Positions 12,681-20,488 of a stretch of 64,000 nucleotides of DNA are shown one piece after another. A program made the position numbers and the translations under genes. A model generated the notes under the pieces. The model searched no databases. It had not been told where the DNA came from and saw only the letters and a list, made by a program, of their open reading frames with translations. This stretch comes from Bradyrhizobium betae. Lineage in GTDB: Bacteria; Pseudomonadota; Alphaproteobacteria; Rhizobiales; Xanthobacteraceae. Each line of letters starts with the position of its first letter. The stretch's first letter is position 1. Location of the stretch: the NCBI RefSeq assembly GCF_008932115.1, contig NZ_CP044543.1:3540501-3604500 (forward strand), given 5' to 3'.

Positions 12681-14714
12681 ATGTCCGCCAAGTCGAAGCC
12701 GAACAAATCGAGCCTGCTCACCTTGCGTTTTCGTGCAAAAATCATCCTCGGTTTCGTGGCGGTGCTGGCCATCCTCGCCGCCAGCATGGCTTTCGCCTAT
12801 TTCGGCTTCGAGCGAATCGCCGGCGCCGTGGCGTCCTACCGAACCAGCGTGGCCGAAGCGGACCTCGCGCGGACGGTCGATCGCGATCTGATCGCTTACC
12901 AGGGTCTGTCGCGGGCCTACACGCTGACCGGCTCGGCGGATGACGAGACCGCGGCCAAGGCGGCCGAAGAGAATCTGAAGGGCGCCATCGCCAAGTCGAT
13001 GACCGCGACCACCGGTGCGGCGCGCCGCGAACAGGTCGGCAAGCTCGAGGCCGAGTTCCAGCGCTTCACGAAGGTGTTCAGCGAGATCATCACGCTGACG
13101 CGCGAGAACAACAAGATCGCGACCGACGAGCTCAATAGCGTCGGCAACAAGATCCGCTTCAAGTTCGACGATCTCGCCGATACCGCGGCACTGGCCGGGC
13201 TGAACTCGGTTCAGGCCACGGCCAAGGACGTCACCTCGCAATATCTGGCGGTCTCCACCTCGGTGAGCGCCTTCGTCACCAAGCCGGAGCCGAAGACCGC
13301 CGACGGTGTGATCGCCCGCATCAAGTTTCTGGAGACCCTGCTGGTCTCGATCTATGCCAACGACCAGAAGATCAGCGACCGCGTCACCGAGATCGGCAAT
13401 CTCCTGAAGCAGTACCGCACCTCCTTCTCAAAGCTGACTGAGAACGTGAAGGTCATCGTCAAGTTGAATGGCGAGATGACCAAGACGGCCGCGTCCATCC
13501 TGAAACTCTCGGCCGATCTCCGGTCGGACCTGACCGCCGATCAGCAGCGCATCGAAGCCAGTGCCAACGCCACCATCGTCGACACCGAGCAGCTGATGCT
13601 GATGCTGGCGCTGGGCGGCCTCGCCGTCGGCGCGGTGCTGGCCCTGATGCTCGGCAACGGTATCTCGCGTCCGATGATCGCGATGTGCAAGGCGATGCGC
13701 GAGCTGGCCTCGGGTAATTTCGACGTCGTGCTGCCGGGTTTGGGGCGCAAGGACGAGATCGGCGAAATGGCCGGCGCGGTCGAGGAATTCAAGGTTCAGG
13801 CCGTCGCCAAGGCGGAGCGCGACGCTGCCGCCAGCGAAGCCCAGAGCAAGGAGCAGGAGGCGGCGCGCCGCTCCGAGCTGATTCGCTTCGCCGATGATTT
13901 CGAAAGCGCCGTCGGCGCCATCGTCTCGAACGTCTCGGCGTCGGCCGTTCAACTCGAATCGGCTGCGTCCACGCTGACCCGCACCGCCGAGACCACGCAG
14001 AGCCTGTCGAGCCAGGTCGCCGACGTCTCCGAACAGGCTTCTTCGAACATGCAGTCGGTTGCGACCGCGACGGAAGAGCTTTCGGCCTCGGTCGAGGAGA
14101 TCGGCCGCCAGGTTCGCGATTCCAGCCGGATCGCCGAAGCCGCCGTGGTGCAGGCCAAGGAGACCGATGGCCGCATCGGCAAGCTGTCGCATGCAGCCCA
14201 GCAGATCGGCGAAGTCGTCAAGCTGATCACCGCGATCGCCGAGCAGACCAACCTTCTCGCGCTCAATGCCACCATCGAGGCAGCGCGCGCAGGCGAAGCC
14301 GGCCGCGGTTTCGCCGTGGTCGCGAGCGAAGTGAAGTCGCTGGCGAGCCAGACCGCGAAGGCCACCGACGAGATCTCCTCGCACATCACCGGCATGCAGG
14401 GCGCAACCGCCGAATCGGTTGCCGCGATCAAGGAGATCGGCGCGACCATCGGACAGATCTCGTCGATCTCGACCTCGATCGCCAGCGCCGTCGAGCAGCA
14501 GGGCGCGGCGACGCAGGAGATCGCGCGCAGCGTCCAGACCGTTGCGCAGGGCACTCAGACCGCGGCCACCGACATCGGCCAGGTCAACCGCGGCGCCGCC
14601 GAGACCGGTTCCGCCTCGGAAGAGGTCTTGAACTCCGCCAAGACCCTCTCCAGTGAGAGCACGCGGCTACGCGCCGAACTCGATCGCTTCATGGGGACGA
14701 TTCGGGCGGCCTAA
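12681..14714 (+). CDS. Methyl-accepting chemotaxis protein (second of a tandem pair)
   Basis: 677-residue chemoreceptor laid out like its upstream neighbour: TM1, helical sensor, TM2, HAMP, methylation helices and signalling hairpin. From the ISRPM motif to the C-terminus (about 350 residues) I count only about six residue differences from the first copy, while the sensor halves differ at most positions. The two therefore probably share one CheA/CheW pathway but read different signals. The DNA before both starts is alike (GGGGTGGGGAATG here), so ATG 12681 is chosen; ATG 12669 is also in frame. The 196-bp gap between the two genes holds nothing recognisable. Confidence 0.92.
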   Translation: MSAKSKPNKSSLLTLRFRAKIILGFVAVLAILAASMAFAYFGFERIAGAVASYRTSVAEADLARTVDRDLIAYQGLSRAYTLTGSADDETAAKAAEENLKGAIAKSMTATTGAARREQVGKLEAEFQRFTKVFSEIITLTRENNKIATDELNSVGNKIRFKFDDLADTAALAGLNSVQATAKDVTSQYLAVSTSVSAFVTKPEPKTADGVIARIKFLETLLVSIYANDQKISDRVTEIGNLLKQYRTSFSKLTENVKVIVKLNGEMTKTAASILKLSADLRSDLTADQQRIEASANATIVDTEQLMLMLALGGLAVGAVLALMLGNGISRPMIAMCKAMRELASGNFDVVLPGLGRKDEIGEMAGAVEEFKVQAVAKAERDAAASEAQSKEQEAARRSELIRFADDFESAVGAIVSNVSASAVQLESAASTLTRTAETTQSLSSQVADVSEQASSNMQSVATATEELSASVEEIGRQVRDSSRIAEAAVVQAKETDGRIGKLSHAAQQIGEVVKLITAIAEQTNLLALNATIEAARAGEAGRGFAVVASEVKSLASQTAKATDEISSHITGMQGATAESVAAIKEIGATIGQISSISTSIASAVEQQGAATQEIARSVQTVAQGTQTAATDIGQVNRGAAETGSASEEVLNSAKTLSSESTRLRAELDRFMGTIRAA

Positions 14715-14754
14715 GTCGTTCGCCTGAGGCCTCCAGTCGCCTCACACCCCTGTC

Positions 14755-14796
14755 GTCCCGGACAATCGCGCTCTCAAGCGCGCGCCGATCCGGGAC
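14755..14796. repeat. Hairpin after the second chemoreceptor gene
   Basis: GTCCCGGA at 14755 pairs with TCCGGGAC at 14789, with an inner CGCGCT/AGCGCG stem. It lies 41 bp after the chemoreceptor stop in a 347-bp gap and may help end that transcript. The rest of the gap holds only the hairpin at 15007. Confidence 0.5.
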
Positions 14797-15006
14797 CGAT
14801 ACTGCCGCAAACGCCCGCTTTAGCTCCACCTTCGCGCGCTGCCGCCTTGCGCGAATGTGTCGTCTTTCTGACATGAGCCATGCGTCAACTCCTTGCGGCT
14901 CCACCGGAAACGAGCGGACCTGCGACTAGTCCTGCGGGAACCTGCCCTTGCCGCAGACGTTGTCGCAGGTGGCAGGCGGAATGCCGCACCCACGTGATCG
15001 GAACAA

Positions 15007-15032
15007 CCCCGTCCACTTCATGTGAAGCGGGG
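15007..15032 (+). terminator. Hairpin just upstream of the MFS gene
   Basis: CCCCG (15007-15011) pairs with CGGGG (15028-15032), and CTTCA (15016-15020) with TGAAG (15023-15027), followed by CCGCTTTC. It could be a weak terminator or a leader structure 30 bp before the MFS start; the T-rich tail is poor. Confidence 0.35.
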
Positions 15033-15061
15033 CCGCTTTCATTGGTCAAACCCAAAACGTG

Positions 15062-16549
15062 ATGGAATTGCAGCAAAGCCCGGCGCTGAACTATGGATCT
15101 GACGTCTCGATGGCGGCCGCGACCGACCGTATCATCGAGACCAGCATTCCCGCTCGGCTCGATGCGCTGCCGTGGAGCGGTTTTCACACCCGCGTCGTGC
15201 TGGCGCTCGGCATCACCTGGATTCTCGACGGGCTCGAGGTGACGCTGGCCGGCGCGCTCTCGGGTGCGCTGAAGCAGAGCCCTTCTCTCCACTTCTCCAA
15301 TCTGGATCTCGGCGTCGCCAATTCCGCCTATCTCGCCGGCGCGGTGCTCGGTGCACTCGGCTTCGGCTGGCTCACGGATCGCATCGGCCGCAAGAAGCTG
15401 TTCTTCATCACGCTCGCGCTCTATCTGTCGGCGACCGCCGCGACGGCGTTCTCCTGGAGTGTCGCGAGCTACGCGCTGTTCCGTTTCCTCACCGGTGCCG
15501 GCATCGGCGGCGAATATACGGCGATCAACTCGACCATCCAGGAGCTGGTGCCGGCGCGCTATCGCGGCTGGACCGATCTGGTCATCAACGGCAGCTTCTG
15601 GATCGGCGCGGCGATGGGCGCGGTGGCGGCCATCGTGCTGCTCGATCCCAATGTGATCGGCCCCGATCTCGGTTGGCGGCTGGCCTATCTCATCGGCGCG
15701 AGCATCGGCCTCGTCGTGCTGCTGATGCGGATGTGGATTCCGGAAAGCCCCCGGTGGCTGATGATTCATGGCCAGCCCGATCAGGCCCACGCGATCGTCG
15801 ACGAGATCGAGCGCTCGGTGATCGGGCACGACCAGGATGCCGACGAAAGCCGCTTCGCCAAAATACGCCTGAAGATGCGCGACCACACGCCGATCAGGGA
15901 GGTCGTGCACACGCTGTTCTCCGCCTATCGCAAGCGTGCGCTGGTCGGCCTCGTGCTGATGAGCGCGCAGGCGTTCTTCTACAACGCGATCTTCTTCACG
16001 TTCGCGCTGGTACTGACCGATTTCTACGGCATCAGCGCCGATCATGTCGGCTGGTATCTGCTCCCCTTTGCGGCCGGAAACTTCCTCGGCCCGCTGCTGC
16101 TCGGCCGCCTGTTCGATACGCTCGGACGCCGCGTCATGATCATGTTCACCTATGGCGTGTCGGGCCTGCTGCTGGCGCTGTCGGGCTATCTGTTCTCGAT
16201 CGGCGCGCTGAGCGCGCAGGGGCAGACCATCGCCTGGATGGTGATCTTCTTCTTTGCGTCCCCCGCCGCGAGCGCGGCCTATCTCACCGTCAGTGAGACC
16301 TTCCCTCTGGAAGTTCGCGCGCTGGCGATCGCGGTGTTCTATGCGGTCGGCACCGGCATCGGCGGCGTCGCGGGGCCCGCGCTGTTTGGCGTACTGATCG
16401 ACACGGGATCACGCACCAGCGTGTTCGCCGGCTATTTGCTGGGGGCATTTTTGATGATCGCGGCCGCGATCGTGGCGTGGCGCTATGCCGTCGCTGCGGA
16501 ACGAAAATCGCTCGAACAAATCGCGCGGCCGCTCGCCTTTATGGAGTAA
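15062..16549 (+). CDS. MFS transporter, sugar/metabolite:H+ symporter type
   Basis: About 495-residue major facilitator protein with twelve predicted membrane segments. The loop 2-3 signature GWLTDRIGRKKLF and its second-half partner LGRLFDTLGRRVM are clear. GAGIGGEYTAINSTIQELVP in TM4-5 is the pattern of the sugar-porter and metabolite:H+ symporter group. The substrate is not determined by sequence. ATG 15062 is taken as start (GTG at 15059 is also in frame); a shorter start at MAAATDR (15110) is possible. Its stop lies 4 bp before otsB and otsB's ribosome site overlaps its end, so the two are co-transcribed. A trehalose-related cargo is conceivable but unproven. Confidence 0.85.
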   Translation: MELQQSPALNYGSDVSMAAATDRIIETSIPARLDALPWSGFHTRVVLALGITWILDGLEVTLAGALSGALKQSPSLHFSNLDLGVANSAYLAGAVLGALGFGWLTDRIGRKKLFFITLALYLSATAATAFSWSVASYALFRFLTGAGIGGEYTAINSTIQELVPARYRGWTDLVINGSFWIGAAMGAVAAIVLLDPNVIGPDLGWRLAYLIGASIGLVVLLMRMWIPESPRWLMIHGQPDQAHAIVDEIERSVIGHDQDADESRFAKIRLKMRDHTPIREVVHTLFSAYRKRALVGLVLMSAQAFFYNAIFFTFALVLTDFYGISADHVGWYLLPFAAGNFLGPLLLGRLFDTLGRRVMIMFTYGVSGLLLALSGYLFSIGALSAQGQTIAWMVIFFFASPAASAAYLTVSETFPLEVRALAIAVFYAVGTGIGGVAGPALFGVLIDTGSRTSVFAGYLLGAFLMIAAAIVAWRYAVAAERKSLEQIARPLAFME

Positions 16550-16553
16550 GCTC

Positions 16554-17384
16554 ATGAAATCGGAACTGGCGGAAATGCCGATGGTCGACGAACAAGCCGC
16601 GCGTAACGACAATGAGAGGCCGGAATCGGTGCCGGTGCCGCATGCGTTGGTCCCGCATCTCGACGAGACCGCGATCCTGCTCGACATCGACGGCACGCTG
16701 CTCGACCTGATGCCGACGCCGCGCGAGGTGTGGGTGCCGTCGGGCCTGTCAGAGACGCTGAGCCGGCTGACCGAACGCACGTCCGGCGCGCTGGCGATGG
16801 TCAGCGGCCGCTCGCTCAACGACATCGACCTGATCTTCGCGCCCGAGGTGTTTCGCGCGGTCGCAGGTCACGGCGCGGAGATGCGCCTGTCGGTGGGCAA
16901 TGAGGCCGACGAGGTGAACGCACCGCCGATGGACAAGGAGTTGAAGCGGCGGCTCGCTGCGGTCGCAAAGCTCAGCCCCGGGATCCTGCTCGAGGACAAG
17001 GGCTATTCGCTGGCGCTGCACTATCGCCTCGCGCCGCATGCGGAGAAGGCGATCTATGAAGCTGTCTCGCTGATACGCGCCGATCTGCCCAACGCGCCGA
17101 TCGAGGTGCTGCCCGGCAAGTTCGTCTGCGAGATCAAGCATTCCGGTTTTACCAAGGCGACCGGCGTGCGCGAATTGATGAAGCACGAGCCGTTCAGGGG
17201 ACGTCGTCCGATCTTCATCGGTGACGACGTCACCGATGAAACCGTGTTCGCGATCATGCCTGATATGAACGGGCTCTCGTTCTCGGTCGGCCGCCGCGCG
17301 ATGGGCGTTGACGGCCATTTCGACGCGCCGAGCGATGTGCGCGCGTTCCTGGCACGGCTGCTCGACGACACAAGGTTGGAATAA
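16554..17384 (+). CDS. otsB: Trehalose-6-phosphate phosphatase
   Basis: 276 residues of the HAD superfamily. It dephosphorylates trehalose 6-phosphate to trehalose, an osmoprotectant. Motif I is LLDIDGTLLDL with both nucleophile and acid/base Asp. Motif II is MVSGRSLNDID, and motif IV is FIGDDVTDETVF. The ATG at 16554 has GGAG at 16543-16546, inside the end of the MFS gene. The next gene is the synthase, 238 bp downstream, so the two pathway steps are neighbours though probably with separate start signals. Confidence 0.95.
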   Translation: MKSELAEMPMVDEQAARNDNERPESVPVPHALVPHLDETAILLDIDGTLLDLMPTPREVWVPSGLSETLSRLTERTSGALAMVSGRSLNDIDLIFAPEVFRAVAGHGAEMRLSVGNEADEVNAPPMDKELKRRLAAVAKLSPGILLEDKGYSLALHYRLAPHAEKAIYEAVSLIRADLPNAPIEVLPGKFVCEIKHSGFTKATGVRELMKHEPFRGRRPIFIGDDVTDETVFAIMPDMNGLSFSVGRRAMGVDGHFDAPSDVRAFLARLLDDTRLE

Positions 17385-17622
17385 GGCGTCGTCACCGCGG
17401 GGCCACATTGTCGTTGGCGAAAGTTCCTGCGAGCGCGCAATTCATGCTGTGCATCCCGGCGAGAAAAGCCGCCTTTGTCGAGCGATATCGCCGGGTTCCC
17501 GCGATTTAAAACTGGTTCCAACGCGCATGCCTGATTTTGGTTTCAATCGGTAGAAATGATGACAGGAACCATATTGATGAACGGCAGTTAAATGGGGTGG
17601 AATGAACAGGAGGGGACGACCT

Positions 17623-19086
17623 GTGAACTTGATCGTCGTTTCAAATCGGGTTGCGCGCGGTAAACCCAACGAGCCGATGACGGGAGGCCTCGCGGCGGCC
17701 TTGCTTCCGGTCGTGGAAAATTCAGGTGCGATCTGGGTGGGTTCCTCCGGCCGCGTCCGTGACGGTCATCAGAAGGAGCCGTTCGCCGAGATCGAAGCGC
17801 TCGGCTCGGGCGCGATTGCGACGCTGGATCTGCCTGCGGCGCATTACGGCGGCTATTATGAAGGCTTTGCCAATTCGGCATTGTGGCCGGCGCTGCATTC
17901 GCGCAGCGATCTGATCCGCGTCTCGCGCGACGACTATGTCAGCTATCGCGAGGTCAACGCGTTCATGGCGCGCGCCTTGATGCGATTCCGGAAGGACCAG
18001 ACCGCGTTCTGGGTGCAGGATTATCATTTCCTGGCGCTCGGTGCGGAGTTGCGCGATCTCGGCGTCGATGATCCGATCGGCTTCTTTCTGCACACGCCCT
18101 GGCCCGTGGCTGCGGTGATGCAGGGCGTGCCCAATCATCGCGAGCTGATCACGGCGATGCTCGCTTACGATCTGCTCGGCTTCCAGACCGACGAGGATTG
18201 CCAGAACTTCCTGGCCTATGCCGGCGGCGAGCTTGGTCTCACCGTCGAGGACAGCGTCGTCATTTCGCAGAATGGCCGCACGCGCTGCGAAGTCTTTCCG
18301 ATTGGCATCGATGCCGAGAAATTTGCGCAATATGCCGCGAAGTCGGTCTCGCATCCGGACGTGTCGCGGCTGCGCCGCAGCCTCAACGGCGAGCGGCTCG
18401 CGATCGGCGTCGACCGGCTCGATTATTCCAAGGGCCTCGTCAACCGCATCAGCGCGTTCGACCGGCTCTGGACCGAGCACCCGCAATTCGCGCGCAGCAT
18501 CTCGCTGCTCCAGATCGCCAACCCGTCGCGCGGTGCGATCGAGGCGTACGGCAATCTGCAGAACGACGTCGCCCGTCTCGTCAGCGACGTCAACGGCCGC
18601 CATGGCGAAGTCGACTGGACGCCGATCCGCTATCTCAACAAGGGTTTTAGCCAGGCCGTGCTCGCGGGCCTCTATCGCACCGCCCAGGTCGGCGTGGTGA
18701 CGCCGCTGCATGACGGCATGAACCTGGTGGCCAAGGAATATGTCGCAGCCCAGAACCCGGCCGACCCCGGCGTGCTGGTGCTGTCGAAGTTCGCGGGCGC
18801 CGCCAACGAACTCGACACCGCGCTGCTGGTCAACCCGCACGACATCGACGGCATGGCGCGCGCGATCGCGGTCGCGGCCGCGATGCCGCTGACCGAGCGA
18901 AAGATGCGCTGGGAAGCGATGATGAAGAAGCTGCGCGGCCACACCATCCAGCAATGGTCGGCGGATTTCGTCGCGGAGCTGGAGAAGTGCCGGACCGAGA
19001 AGGCCGCAGTAGCTCCGCTGGCCGCCCAGCCGCCGCAAGCGCTACGCTGGCTGAAGTCGGCGATTTCCGGTGTAAGGCTGATTTAG
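17623..19086 (+). CDS. otsA: Trehalose-6-phosphate synthase
   Basis: 487-residue GT20 glycosyltransferase that joins UDP-glucose to glucose 6-phosphate. N-terminal VVSNRVARGK, the substrate-binding WVQDYHFL, the nucleotide-sugar site GVDRLDYSKGL and the late DGMNLVAKEYVA are all present. GTG 17623 is chosen over ATG 17602 because AGGAGG sits at 17608-17613, inside the longer reading and 9 bases before the GTG. It partners otsB upstream. The 49 bp after its stop before the next (minus-strand) gene's stop is partly self-complementary. Confidence 0.96.
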   Translation: MNLIVVSNRVARGKPNEPMTGGLAAALLPVVENSGAIWVGSSGRVRDGHQKEPFAEIEALGSGAIATLDLPAAHYGGYYEGFANSALWPALHSRSDLIRVSRDDYVSYREVNAFMARALMRFRKDQTAFWVQDYHFLALGAELRDLGVDDPIGFFLHTPWPVAAVMQGVPNHRELITAMLAYDLLGFQTDEDCQNFLAYAGGELGLTVEDSVVISQNGRTRCEVFPIGIDAEKFAQYAAKSVSHPDVSRLRRSLNGERLAIGVDRLDYSKGLVNRISAFDRLWTEHPQFARSISLLQIANPSRGAIEAYGNLQNDVARLVSDVNGRHGEVDWTPIRYLNKGFSQAVLAGLYRTAQVGVVTPLHDGMNLVAKEYVAAQNPADPGVLVLSKFAGAANELDTALLVNPHDIDGMARAIAVAAAMPLTERKMRWEAMMKKLRGHTIQQWSADFVAELEKCRTEKAAVAPLAAQPPQALRWLKSAISGVRLI

Positions 19087-19135
19087 TTCTGGTCTCCCTC
19101 GTCCCGCTCTTACGGGGAGAGGGGGAACGAGATCC

Positions 19136-19477
19136 TCAATAGCAATACGACACGCCGTCCAGGATCGCGCATTGCCGCTTGTTCGGCGCGTTCGGATCGT
19201 CCAGCGGCACCATGCCTTTGCCCTGGCCGACGAACACGCCGGGCCCGACATGCACCGAGCTCTTGTTGCCGATGATCACGCTCTGATGCGGCGTCGAGCT
19301 CGAGCGCGTCCCGTCCGGCCAGAGGATGGCATCGCCCGAAAGCAACCCGCGCCTCCCGTCGTCGCAGCTCACATCGACACCCTGCCGGGTGCAGATTTGC
19401 GCGAGCGCCGGCCCGGCAAAGGCGGAGCCAAGAGCCGAAATCAAGCTCAGGGCAGCGATCGTCTTGCGAATGGTCAT
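19136..19477 (-). CDS. Small secreted hypothetical protein
   Basis: 113 residues from ATG 19477. A clear signal peptide: positive start MTIRKT, hydrophobic AALSLISALGSAFA, then a cleavage-like ALA-Q. The mature part has four Cys (ICTRQGVDVSC early, QCAILDGVSYCY at the end) that could form disulfides in the periplasm. Family not recognised; similar small secreted proteins occur in Bradyrhizobium. It is convergent with otsA and its stop lies 49 bp from otsA's. Confidence 0.75.
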   Translation of the reverse strand: MTIRKTIAALSLISALGSAFAGPALAQICTRQGVDVSCDDGRRGLLSGDAILWPDGTRSSSTPHQSVIIGNKSSVHVGPGVFVGQGKGMVPLDDPNAPNKRQCAILDGVSYCY

Positions 19478-19673
19478 GGCGTCCCCGGTCATGGTTGGCG
19501 GTCCTCAGTGAATCGTCGCGCCAAACCCGTCACAGGTTCAGCCGACGGCCGGCTCGGACGCCTCGATCGCCGTCATATATTCTCTTTAAAATACAATAGC
19601 TTGCGGAAAATTCACCCGATTTCCCCGCGATCCCTTGCAAAATCCCCGGCGCCCCTTCAAGAGAGGGCGCTCC

Positions 19674-19763
19674 GGAGAGATGGCCGAGTGGCTTAAGGCG
19701 CACGCTTGGAAAGCGTGTGTGCGGGAAACCGTACCGTGGGTTCGAATCCCACTCTCTCCGCCA
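19674..19763 (+). tRNA. tRNA-Ser (GGA), CCA encoded
   Basis: Acceptor GGAGAGA (19674) pairs with TCTCTCC (19753-19759), discriminator G at 19760, then CCA. The anticodon stem CACGC/GCGTG encloses TTGGAAA with anticodon GGA at 19708-19710. A long variable arm precedes the T-arm GTGGGTTCGAATCCCAC, as expected for serine. The accessory island begins directly after it, which makes the tRNA 3' end a candidate insertion point. Confidence 0.97.
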
Positions 19764-19960
19764 GCCAGCCAAAGTCACTTCGTACTTCGATGTGGAAACA
19801 GGCCGAAAATCCGGCTGTTTTCCTGCGTTTTTCCCGCCAGAGAAGTCCCGTCGTCGGTCCAATTAGGCGTTCGATAGTCCCGGAGAACCGAATTTTCTCC
19901 GAATCTTCGTACCCCGCGACTCGGTCTAGTACGGCATTTTCCGGCAGACCAAGCGCTTAT

Positions 19961-20045
19961 TGGGGAAGCGGTTTGGATCTCTCTCGCTCAACCAACAAAT
20001 TGGCCATAGCGGAATTTGCGGGTTCGATACCTGCCGCCCCAGCCA
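19961..20045 (+). pseudogene. tRNA-like remnant (T-arm and acceptor intact)
   Basis: The 3' part is perfectly tRNA-like: T-stem GCGGG/CCTGC with loop TTCGATA (20018-20034), acceptor strand CGCCCCA, discriminator G, then CCA (20043-20045). TGGGGAA at 19961 matches the acceptor at five of seven positions and GGTT/AACC could be a D-stem, but no anticodon arm forms. It looks like a degenerate tRNA, perhaps an old attachment site or a captured tRNA 3' end. Confidence 0.4.
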
Positions 20046-20349
20046 GGCAGTCCGGCGTTTGCCTGGCCGTCACAGCCTCAGCGGAAATGGGCCGGGAATG
20101 CGGCCATTTCGCACATTCAACTTTGTCTCTGGACTCTCGATTAGTCGGTCTTGAGGTCGAAATCGCCAAAAGTCTCCGGACCTGCCCGCGAATATTCCCG
20201 TTTTGCAGAGACTAATGGCGGAGACCGGTTCGGTCACGACTGCCGCCCGAACTTGGCGCTCCATTCCGAACCGATCTCTGGTCTCAACTGCACCGAAAGG
20301 AAGCCTTGGCCCGGACTGTCCAGCGATGAGCGCAGTCCGACTTTCCCAT

Positions 20350-20379
20350 TGATAAGGTTTTGAGAGAAAGCTTATCAGT
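20350..20379. repeat. Stem-loop element, left copy flanking the yhaON-ATPase module
   Basis: TGATAAGG, ten variable bases, then AAGCTTATCAGT. The same arrangement with the same 10-base centre length recurs at 28465-28494, on the other side of the three-gene module. It could be a recombination site or a shared stem-loop transcription signal. Confidence 0.6.
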
Positions 20380-20488
20380 AGAGGCGGAGTTGATACTCCA
20401 GCCTAGCGCTCGCAATTTCTGACAAGCGATGGCCTTCTGACACAAGCAGGACAGGCGTCGAAGATGCGGCCGAAATAGGAAAACTCGG

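Larger units (their letters stand above)
19764..20488. other. Gene-free left border of the island
   Basis: 725 bp with no convincing gene. It holds the tRNA-like remnant at 19961-20045 and the stem-loop element at 20350-20379, both listed separately. The rest looks like decayed border DNA. Confidence 0.6.

Noticed and set aside
19530..19862. 110-residue open frame on the minus strand over the tRNA
   Set aside because: Its REWDSNPRYGFPHTRFPSVR segment is the well-known false protein made by reading a tRNA-Ser gene backwards.
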